Part shown: positions 1-5,421 of the stretch, piece by piece | Layout of the letters: each line of letters starts with the position of its first letter | How positions within the stretch are numbered: position 1 is the stretch's first letter | NCBI GenBank assembly: GCA_023424275.1 | Contig: JAFAED010000074.1 | Span: 1 to 5,895 of the forward strand | DNA from: Pseudomonadota bacterium | GTDB lineage: Bacteria; Pseudomonadota; Alphaproteobacteria; Sphingomonadales; Sphingomonadaceae | Reading direction: 5' to 3' | DNA: 5,895 nucleotides | The notes under the pieces: model-generated | Told to the model about the DNA's origin: nothing | The model's database searches: none | Seen by the model: only the letters and a program-made list of their open reading frames with translations | Position numbers and translations under genes: made by a program

Positions 1-1005
1 CTCCAGTCCGCGCACCGGGTCGTGTTCAAATCGAGCGGCGGCAATGACGTGATCCTTGGCGAAATGCGCGAACAGGATCGGTTCGAACTCGCCGACGGCA
101 AGACGCTGGCCGACTATGCCGCGACCGACAATGCGGACGGCAGCACCACGCTGGCGACCGAAGGACACAGCGTGACCTTCTTCGGCACCGCCGCCAATGC
201 GCGCGTCGCGTCGGCTTCGGACGATGACGACGATGATCATGACGACGATCATGGCAGCGACGACGACGATAACGACGACGATGCGCCGCCGCCGTCCCAT
301 GCAGATACGCTGACGGGTACCGCCGGAAAAGACGTGCTGAAAGGCGGGTCGGGTGACGATGTCATCGAAGGTCGCGGCGGCGACGACACGCTGAGCGGCG
401 GATCGGGCGACGACACCCTCCACGGCGGCGCCGGCGACGACGTCCTGTCGGGCGGGTCGGGCGACGATGTGCTGACCGGCGGCAAAGGCGACGACACGCT
501 GAGCGGCGGATCGGGCGACGACCGCCTCGACGGCGGCGAGGGTGACGACGTGATGACCGGCGGCAGCGGCGACGATGTCTTTGTCTTTAGCGAGGGTGAC
601 GATCGCATCGCCGACTTCCGCCTCGGCGAAGATGCCATCGACCTTAGCGGGCTTGGAATCACGGCGCAGAACTTTGCGTCGCGAGTAACGCTGAGCCAGT
701 CGGGAAGCGATACGCTGGTCCGTATCGACGGCAACATGCTGCGCCTCGACGGTGTTGCGGCGGCAGATATGCAGACGGCGTCGTTCGTCTTTGCCGCATC
801 GGCGACCGGCGGCGCGCTCAACACCCCGCCACCGGCGGAGCCTGTGGGGAGCGATCCGGCACCGCAGCCGGTCGTCGACGACCTCGACAGTCGCGATCTT
901 GTGCACGAACGTTGGGGTGGATTGCTCGACGTCGGGGTTTCGCCGTGGCGGCTCGAAATGGAGAGTTACCACGTAAAACAGCAGGATTGGCTTTTCCACT
1001 ATTAG
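1..1005 (+). CDS. RTX calcium-binding protein, T1SS substrate (C-terminal part; 5' end off window)
   Basis: The frame is open from the first base to TAG at 1003-1005 (334 residues). No Shine-Dalgarno precedes the GTG at 22, so I treat the gene as cut by the left edge. In order it shows a cap-like module (34-201), an aspartate run (220-282), ten RTX nonapeptides of GGxGxDxLx type (316-585), a second cap-like module with the DxIxDF...DxIDLSGL pattern and an FVF end (571-792), a Pro-rich linker (826-870) and a 42-residue tail rich in Trp, Tyr and Phe. RTX repeats are known to bind Ca2+ and fold outside the cell after type I export. The last residues, DWLFHY, resemble the Asp-plus-hydrophobics end of PrtG/serralysin-type secretion signals. 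The exporter genes directly downstream support secretion (inference). The enzymatic or adhesive role would lie in the missing N-terminus. No HlyC-like acyltransferase gene is visible, so nothing suggests a pore-forming toxin. Confidence 0.88.
   Translation, partial: LQSAHRVVFKSSGGNDVILGEMREQDRFELADGKTLADYAATDNADGSTTLATEGHSVTFFGTAANARVASASDDDDDDHDDDHGSDDDDNDDDAPPPSHADTLTGTAGKDVLKGGSGDDVIEGRGGDDTLSGGSGDDTLHGGAGDDVLSGGSGDDVLTGGKGDDTLSGGSGDDRLDGGEGDDVMTGGSGDDVFVFSEGDDRIADFRLGEDAIDLSGLGITAQNFASRVTLSQSGSDTLVRIDGNMLRLDGVAAADMQTASFVFAASATGGALNTPPPAEPVGSDPAPQPVVDDLDSRDLVHERWGGLLDVGVSPWRLEMESYHVKQQDWLFHY
220..282 (+). repeat. Aspartate-rich low-complexity tract (GAY codon run)
   Basis: Twenty-one codons that are almost all GAC or GAT, broken by two His (CAT), one Gly-Ser pair and one Asn. 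A short PPP follows, then the first RTX repeat. The mix of GAC and GAT shows it is not a pure trinucleotide slip product. It probably acts as a flexible, strongly acidic linker between the two halves of the RTX protein and may bind Ca2+ loosely (inference). Confidence 0.85.
316..585 (+). repeat. RTX nonapeptide array, ten 27-bp units
   Basis: Ten consecutive nine-residue units. The first (GTAGKDVLK) and third (GRGGDDTLS) are degenerate, and the rest fit GGxGDDxxx with a hydrophobic residue at position 8. In RTX proteins the G-G-x-G-x-D turns bind Ca2+ and stack as a parallel beta roll, so ten units would give a roll of about five turns. The DNA is a 27-bp tandem repeat. A 36-bp stretch at 379-414 recurs exactly at 487-522, 108 bp (four units) further on, which points to internal duplication. 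Confidence 0.93.
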
Positions 1006-1022
1006 CCCGAACCCCCCAGGAG

Positions 1023-1052
1023 CGTCCGGACTGGTTGGAACCGGTCCGGACG
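1023..1052 (+). promoter_or_regulatory. Strong inverted repeat between RTX gene and exporter genes
   Basis: A 14-bp stem with one T-G wobble (1032/1043), closing on two central bases at 1037-1038; as RNA the innermost pairs would open to a 4-6 base loop. It starts 17 bases after the RTX stop and ends 28 bases before the transporter ATG. No T-run follows, so it is not a standard intrinsic terminator. It could be a partial terminator or an mRNA 3' end stabiliser that makes the substrate more abundant than its exporter, as known for the hlyA-hlyB gap in E. coli (analogy, not shown here). Each arm holds the self-palindrome GTCCGGAC (1024-1031, 1044-1051), so a paired protein-binding site is the alternative. 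Confidence 0.7.
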
Positions 1053-1060
1053 TGACCCCG

Positions 1061-1067
1061 AGAAGGA
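1061..1067 (+). promoter_or_regulatory. Shine-Dalgarno for the ABC transporter gene
   Basis: AGAAGGA lies 13 bases before the ATG at 1081 and 10 bases before a GTG at 1078 in the same frame. The GTG has the better spacing and the ATG is the better codon. The two differ by one residue, so the protein is effectively unchanged. Confidence 0.55.
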
Positions 1068-1080
1068 AAGAACCAGGGTG

Positions 1081-2835
1081 ATGCGAACCGACCCGGCGAT
1101 TCCCGAGCCAATCAAGCAGGCCTTCGCGGCCTGCCGCCAACATTTCGTTGCCGCCGCCGCGTTCAGCGCGCTCGTCAACATCCTCTATCTGGCCCCGACC
1201 ATCTATATGATGCAGGTTTATGATCGGGTCGTTCCAACCGGGGGCGAACTGACCCTGTTCTGGATCACCGTCATCGCCGGGATCGCTATTGCGTGCCTGA
1301 GCGCGCTGGACATGGTGCGCAGCCGCCTGATGCTGCGCGCCTCGCTTCGCCTCAACCGCCAACTCGCCTCGCCGATCCTCGACCGGCTGCTGGCACGGGC
1401 AAAAGGGGGCGCGGATCCGGCGGCGTCCCAGGCCCTGCGCGATTTCGACACCTTTCGTCAGGCGGTCGCCAGCCCTTCGGCGATCGCTCTGTTCGATATT
1501 CCCTGGACGCCGCTCTATTTCCTGGTCGCGTTCCTGATCCATCCGCTGCTTGGTCTGATGATCTTCGCAGGCGCGCTCGTCCTGCTCGGCCTCGCCTTGC
1601 TCAACGAACGCGCGACCAAGCGATCGGCCGCGGCAGGACATCGCGCGATGGCCGCAGCTTATGCCGGGCAGGAGGCCATTTTCGACCGCGCCGAGATCGT
1701 GCGCGCGCTTGGCATGCGCCGTGGGCTCGTCGCCCGCCAGATCAATGATCGGCGCGAAGGACTGGAAGCGAGCGCAACGACGCAGTTTATCGCGGCGCGC
1801 TACGCTGGCCTCGTGAAATTCGCGCGGATGTTCCTGCAGTCGCTCGCCCTGGGCATCGGGGCCTTTCTTGCCATCCACGCCGAAATCTCCGTCGGCGCGA
1901 TCATCGCGGCCTCGGTGCTGCTCGCACGGGCGCTGCAACCGATTGAGCAGATGGTCCAGGCGTGGCCCGCGATCGGACAGGCGCGCGCAGCCAAGGCGTC
2001 GGTCGAGTCCCTGTTTCGCGCGACCGACGAACTGGTCGTAGAGCGCCTCGCGCTCCCGACGCCCGAAGGCTATGTACAGCTTTCCAACATCCTGCTTCGC
2101 ACGCCCGACAATAGTGCGCTCATCCTGCGTGGCGTTTCGACCTGGCTGATTCCGGGTGAAGTGCTGGGCGTGGTCGGCCCGTCGGGTGCGGGCAAGACGA
2201 CGCTGGCACGGATCGCTGCCGGCGCAATCCCGCCCGATGGCGGCGAAGTGCGCATCGATGAAGCGCAATATAGCGACTGGGATCCCGAACGGCTGGCGTC
2301 GCACATCGGCTATCTGCCGCAGGATCCGACGCTGCTGCCCGGAACGATCGGTGAGAATATCTCGCGTTTCGCTGCCGCGCGCGGCGATCATGCGGCCGAT
2401 ATCGATCACAAGGTTACCCGCGCCGCTATCGCGGCCGGCATTCACGACATGATCCTTCACCTGCCCGGCGGTTATAATGCCCGTCTCGGTGACGGGGAAT
2501 TGCGCCTGTCCGGTGGGCAGGCGCAGCGCATCGCGCTCGCGCGCGCTCTCTATGGCGATCCCCGCGTGCTGATCCTCGACGAGCCGAACGCCGCGCTCGA
2601 CAGCCAGGGCGAAGAGGCGCTGAACGAGGCCATCGCCGCTGCCAAGATGCGCGATGCATCGATCATGATCGTCACGCACCGCCAGTCGGCGCTGCGCGAT
2701 GCCGACCGGCTCGCGGTGATGAAGAACGGGACGATCGAGCACCAGGGACGGCGTGAGGAGGTCATCGAGTTGCTGCGCGACAGCGCCAAAGCCGCCGCCA
2801 ATGTGGTGAGAATGAAGAGGACGAAGAAGCCATGA
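1081..2835 (+). CDS. Type I secretion ABC transporter/permease, PrtD family
   Basis: An inner-membrane ATPase of 584 residues that would drive export of the RTX protein; PrtD/AprD-type proteins are about this length. The N-terminal half has about six membrane segments (near 21-41, 57-77, 143-153, 156-175, 247-264, 270-283). The C-terminal half is a complete nucleotide-binding domain: Walker A GPSGAGKTT at 366-374 (nt 2176-2202), Q-loop in GYLPQD (Q414), signature LSGGQ at 476-480, Walker B VLILDEP (D500, E501), D-loop NAALD and H-loop His533. The run GYLPQD...PGTIGENISR is typical of the PrtD group. There is no N-terminal C39 peptidase or peptidase-like domain, so it is neither a bacteriocin exporter nor HlyB-like in layout. 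Start chosen at ATG 1081; GTG 1078 is possible. Its stop overlaps the next gene by ATGA, so the pair is probably translationally coupled. All ATPase motifs look intact. Confidence 0.95.
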   Translation: MRTDPAIPEPIKQAFAACRQHFVAAAAFSALVNILYLAPTIYMMQVYDRVVPTGGELTLFWITVIAGIAIACLSALDMVRSRLMLRASLRLNRQLASPILDRLLARAKGGADPAASQALRDFDTFRQAVASPSAIALFDIPWTPLYFLVAFLIHPLLGLMIFAGALVLLGLALLNERATKRSAAAGHRAMAAAYAGQEAIFDRAEIVRALGMRRGLVARQINDRREGLEASATTQFIAARYAGLVKFARMFLQSLALGIGAFLAIHAEISVGAIIAASVLLARALQPIEQMVQAWPAIGQARAAKASVESLFRATDELVVERLALPTPEGYVQLSNILLRTPDNSALILRGVSTWLIPGEVLGVVGPSGAGKTTLARIAAGAIPPDGGEVRIDEAQYSDWDPERLASHIGYLPQDPTLLPGTIGENISRFAAARGDHAADIDHKVTRAAIAAGIHDMILHLPGGYNARLGDGELRLSGGQAQRIALARALYGDPRVLILDEPNAALDSQGEEALNEAIAAAKMRDASIMIVTHRQSALRDADRLAVMKNGTIEHQGRREEVIELLRDSAKAAANVVRMKRTKKP

Positions 2836-4190
2836 ATGCGATCAGCTTTGGTGACGAATTGCACGGCGCGCCGATCCCGATTGAGGCTATCGATTCGCCC
2901 AAACGTGAACTGCGCATCGGCCTGCTCATCGCCGGCGCCTTCTTTATCGGCCTGCTTGGCTGGGCGGCGCTGACCCCTCTCGACGCCGGCGCGTTGGCGC
3001 AGGGATCGGTTTCGGTCGCGGGCAATCGCCAGGCCGTCCAGCACAAGGACGGCGGGATCGTGACGGCGCTGATGGTCGCCGAAGGTAGCGAAGTACGTCG
3101 CGGCGACGTGTTGCTGAAAATATCGGCTTCCGACGTCGTTGCGGCAGAGCGCGGGCTGACGGGCGAGGTCGTTGCACTGTTGGCGCAGCGCGCGCGGCTC
3201 ATCGCCGAACGCGACGGCGTCGGCAGCATAACCGAGCCCGTCGAGTTTTCGACCTTTCTCGTGGGCGACCAGGCGCTCGCGGAGGAGGCGATGCGTGGAC
3301 AACGCCTCCTCTTCGACGCACGGCGTCGGTCAAATGCGACGGAGCTAGGCATGCTGGGCCAACGCGTCGCGCAGCATAATCAGCAGATCGTGGGCTATGG
3401 CGCGCAGATCGAGTCCAATCGGACGCAGCAGCGCCTGATCACCGAAGAGTTGACGGGGCTACGCTCCTTATCCGCGCGCGGGTTCGTTTCGACGAACCGC
3501 CTGCGCGCGGTCGAGCGCAGCTCGGCGCAGCTCGACGGCGATTTCGGCGCGCTGCGTGCGGACGTCGCGCGGCTCCAGGAAGCGGTCGGCGAATCGCGGC
3601 TCCAGATGGTGTCGATGGACCGCCGGATGCTCGAGGAGGTCGCTACCCAGCTTCGCGAAGTGCAGGTGCGGCTCGACGAACTGCAGCCGCGACTGTTTGC
3701 GACGCGCGAGCGGCTGACGCAGTCGGTGGTGCGTGCGCCGGCGAGCGGGCGGGTGGTCGGCCTGAAGGTCTTTACGGTCGGCGGGGTCGCTGCCCCCGGC
3801 GACGTGTTGATGGAGGTCGTCCCCAAGGACAAGGCGTTGGTCGTATTGGCAAAGGCGTCGCCGAACGATGCCGACGACTTGTCGCCAGGAATGGAAACGC
3901 AGGTACGCTTTTCAGGAATCCAGGAACGCAGCCTGCCGATCCTGATGGGCAAGATCAGCAAAGTATCTGCGGACAGTTTCGAGGACAATCGTACCGGCCT
4001 CGAATATTTCGAGATCGAGGTGATGGTGCCGCCCGCAGAAATGAAGAAGATTGCGGCACTGCGCGGCGAAAATGGCCTTCGCGCGGGTATGCCAGCCGAG
4101 GTGATGGTGCCGCTGCGCAAGCGTACAGCGCTGGCTTATCTGCTGGAGCCGCTGACCCAGACGCTATGGAAGGCCGGTCGCGAGCACTGA
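2832..4190 (+). CDS. HlyD/PrtE-family periplasmic adaptor (membrane fusion protein) of type I secretion
   Basis: A 452-residue adaptor that would link the ABC transporter to an outer-membrane TolC-type channel. A short cytoplasmic N-terminus is followed by one membrane segment at about 29-50, a first half-lipoyl motif at 68-98 (HKDGGIV...EGSEVRRGDVLLKI), a long helical, coiled-coil-prone region at about 105-297 rich in Arg, Glu, Gln and Leu, a second half-lipoyl motif at 298-330 (VVRAPASGRVVGL...VAAPGDVLMEVVP), a beta-barrel region, and a C-terminal GMPAEVMV...RTALAYLLEPL end that is a hallmark of the HlyD type I family. Its ATG sits inside the ATGA overlap with the transporter stop, with AGAGG at 2816-2820 upstream. 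No TolC gene follows, since the next gene is convergent, so the channel must be supplied from upstream or elsewhere. Length and domains look complete. Confidence 0.95.
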   Translation: MNAISFGDELHGAPIPIEAIDSPKRELRIGLLIAGAFFIGLLGWAALTPLDAGALAQGSVSVAGNRQAVQHKDGGIVTALMVAEGSEVRRGDVLLKISASDVVAAERGLTGEVVALLAQRARLIAERDGVGSITEPVEFSTFLVGDQALAEEAMRGQRLLFDARRRSNATELGMLGQRVAQHNQQIVGYGAQIESNRTQQRLITEELTGLRSLSARGFVSTNRLRAVERSSAQLDGDFGALRADVARLQEAVGESRLQMVSMDRRMLEEVATQLREVQVRLDELQPRLFATRERLTQSVVRAPASGRVVGLKVFTVGGVAAPGDVLMEVVPKDKALVVLAKASPNDADDLSPGMETQVRFSGIQERSLPILMGKISKVSADSFEDNRTGLEYFEIEVMVPPAEMKKIAALRGENGLRAGMPAEVMVPLRKRTALAYLLEPLTQTLWKAGREH

Positions 4191-4271
4191 ATATTCCATA
4201 ATCTCTGCTTATCGGCGCCATCGTCCTGAAACAGCCTGACCGCAACCGGACAATTCCGCCCAGAGCAACGG

Positions 4272-4322
4272 GGCCTCGACATGGTCGCAGAGGCCGGCGG
4301 TCTTGCATGACGCTCCGGCCTC
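4272..4322. terminator. Candidate hairpins in the convergent gap (possible terminators)
   Basis: The gap 4191-4335 has no gene. GGCCT (4272-4276) plus CGAC pairs with GTCG plus AGGCC (4291-4295), leaving a 3-base loop and a 3-base bulge. Alternatively GAGGCCGG (4290-4297) pairs perfectly with CCGGCCTC (4315-4322) across a 17-base loop. The second hairpin lies 13 bases past the stop of the minus-strand AhpD-like gene and the first 81 bases past the HlyD stop, which suits transcript ends. Neither is followed by a T-run, so intrinsic termination is unproven. The rest of the gap is an AT-rich patch (4191-4212) and unremarkable sequence. Confidence 0.4.
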
Positions 4323-4335
4323 CGACGCGTGGAAA

Positions 4336-4674
4336 TCAGCTGTCGGTCGCGTGATCGAACGCTTCGAGCGCGCGGGTCGCATAAACAAGCGCGGCACCCG
4401 CATTCATCGCGACCGCAACGCCCAGTGCTTCGGCAAGTTCTTCGCGGGTGGCACCCGCCTTCAGCGCTTCGTTGCTGTGGATCGAAATGCAGCCGTCGCA
4501 GCGCGTGGTAACGGCGACCGCGAGCGAAATGAGCTGGCGCGTCTTTTCGTCCAGGCGTCCGGTCTGCGCGCCGGCGCCAGAGGCGATCATATAGCCTTTT
4601 ACGGTGTCGGGGGTCAGCGCCGACAGCTTGCCAACGTTGCCAAGCAAGTGGGTGCGGTTTTCATTCCAGTTCAT
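4336..4674 (-). CDS. AhpD-like / carboxymuconolactone decarboxylase family protein
   Basis: A 112-residue, all-helical cytoplasmic protein with the core of the AhpD/CMD family. CDGC is followed by ISIH, giving CxxCxxxH with Cys59, Cys62 and His66 (codons at 4498-4500, 4489-4491, 4477-4479). The KAGATREELAEALGVA segment after it is the usual family helix pair. In AhpD the two cysteines reduce peroxides or a partner protein by thiol-disulfide exchange. Small members like this one are usually thiol peroxidases or oxidoreductases of unknown substrate rather than true gamma-carboxymuconolactone decarboxylases (family knowledge). The Glu normally 12 residues before the first Cys is Gln47 here (4534-4536). 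Shine-Dalgarno AAGGAG at 4681-4686 on the minus strand, six bases before the ATG, fixes the start. It lies 54 bases after the GST stop and is probably the last gene of the same operon. The physiological substrate is unknown. Confidence 0.88.
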   Translation of the reverse strand: MNWNENRTHLLGNVGKLSALTPDTVKGYMIASGAGAQTGRLDEKTRQLISLAVAVTTRCDGCISIHSNEALKAGATREELAEALGVAVAMNAGAALVYATRALEAFDHATDS

Positions 4675-4728
4675 ATCATGCTCCTTGAAGCGGCCGTCGG
4701 GATGGCGGCCATAATAGGGGGAGGTGGG

Positions 4729-5340
4729 TCAGCGTGGCGGAAGCCCTTCGGCGGCGCGTGCGGCCTGGACGCTGGGCCGCTGTTCCATGCGTTGCAGGAA
4801 ACGCTCGATCGCGGGATAGCTGGACATGTCGATGCCCACGCGCGGCGGCCAGGTTAGGACGTTGTAAAGATAGGCGTCGGGGGCTGAGAATGCCGTGCCC
4901 ATGACATAGTCGTTGTGTGAAAGATGGTCCTCGATCAATTCGAAGCGGCCGCGAAGGAAGCCATCGGCGTAGCGCGTCTTCGACGCATCATCGATGTGCG
5001 GCGAGAACATCGTCGCCATGCCTTTGTGGAGGTCGGTCGCAACGACGTTCAACCATTCGAGCGCGCGGTAGCGTTCTTTGGTGCCGAACGGTGGCAGCAG
5101 GCCGCGCTCGGGGTTCTGGTCCGCGATCCACTGCAGGATGACCGCGCCCTCGGTGATGAGGTCGCCATCGTCCAGCAGCAGCGCGGGTACAAAGCCCTTC
5201 GGCGTCACCTTGAGATAGTCGCCTTCGACCGTGGTCTTGGTGGCGAAGTCGACCTTGACCAGGTCGAACGCGAGGCCCGCTTCGCGCAGTAGGATCTGCG
5301 GCGAAAGGCCGCAGGAGCCAAAGGCATAATAGAGTTTCAT
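4729..5340 (-). CDS. gstA: Glutathione S-transferase, beta class (GstA-like)
   Basis: A 203-residue cytoplasmic enzyme, close in length to E. coli GstA (201). The N-terminal thioredoxin fold starts MKLYYAFGSC with the beta-class Cys10 (codon 5311-5313). It continues through KGFVPALLLDDG, with the cis-Pro52 that binds the glutathione backbone, and LITEGAVILQ, with the Glu64 contact. The C-terminal helical domain holds EWLNVVATDLHKG, with His105-Lys106 matching the beta-class His106-Lys107 pair (His codon 5026-5028), and the N-capping box SAPD at 152-155. Beta-class enzymes form mixed disulfides with glutathione through Cys10 and act in conjugation, peroxide and thiol-redox chemistry. Gln15 stands where most relatives, including E. 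coli GstA, have His, and Gly11 replaces the usual Ser. Shine-Dalgarno GGAG (5348-5351) is seven bases before the ATG. It sits between YghU-like and AhpD-like genes on the same strand. The family is certain; the exact substrate is unknown. Confidence 0.93.
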   Translation of the reverse strand: MKLYYAFGSCGLSPQILLREAGLAFDLVKVDFATKTTVEGDYLKVTPKGFVPALLLDDGDLITEGAVILQWIADQNPERGLLPPFGTKERYRALEWLNVVATDLHKGMATMFSPHIDDASKTRYADGFLRGRFELIEDHLSHNDYVMGTAFSAPDAYLYNVLTWPPRVGIDMSSYPAIERFLQRMEQRPSVQAARAAEGLPPR

Positions 5341-5421
5341 CGATCATCTCCGTGTTGAGAATGTGCAGATGGGAACGGTCGTCTTCGCGGCGACCGGCAT
5401 GGGGTGTCGGGATGGTGGCGA

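Noticed and set aside
22..24. GTG as the true start of the RTX protein
   Set aside because: There is no Shine-Dalgarno before it, the frame is open to the window edge, and the sequence begins inside an RTX-like module.
316..585. Tandem 27-bp units as a CRISPR or intergenic minisatellite
   Set aside because: The units stay in frame and encode the RTX consensus, with no spacers, so this is a protein repeat.
249..824. Long open frame (191 codons) on the minus strand opposite the RTX repeats
   Set aside because: It is the mirror of the Gly/Asp repeat codons and gives a Ser/Pro low-complexity product with no domain; the plus frame is clearly the RTX gene.
2550..3352. Overlapping minus-strand open frames of 196 and 250 codons
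   Set aside because: They lie opposite the highly conserved end of the ABC transporter and start of HlyD, have no recognisable motifs, and are typical of high-GC antisense frames.
3395..4120. Minus-strand open frame of 241 codons inside the adaptor gene
   Set aside because: It is antisense to a well-supported HlyD gene; its Ser/Arg/Thr-rich translation matches no family I know and no ribosome site stands out.
4191..4212. AT-rich patch with a CATAAT (4197-4202) as a promoter
   Set aside because: No -35-like element lies at proper spacing, and a plus-strand transcript from here would only run into the convergent genes.
4303..4857. Plus-strand open frame of 184 codons across the AhpD-like gene and the GST end
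   Set aside because: It is antisense to two genes with clear catalytic motifs and ribosome sites, and its product has no coherent domain.
5376..5396. CGGTCG/CGACCG hairpin between yghU and gstA as a terminator
   Set aside because: The stem is only 6 bp with a 9-base loop and no T-run follows on the minus strand, so chance is likely in DNA of this GC content.
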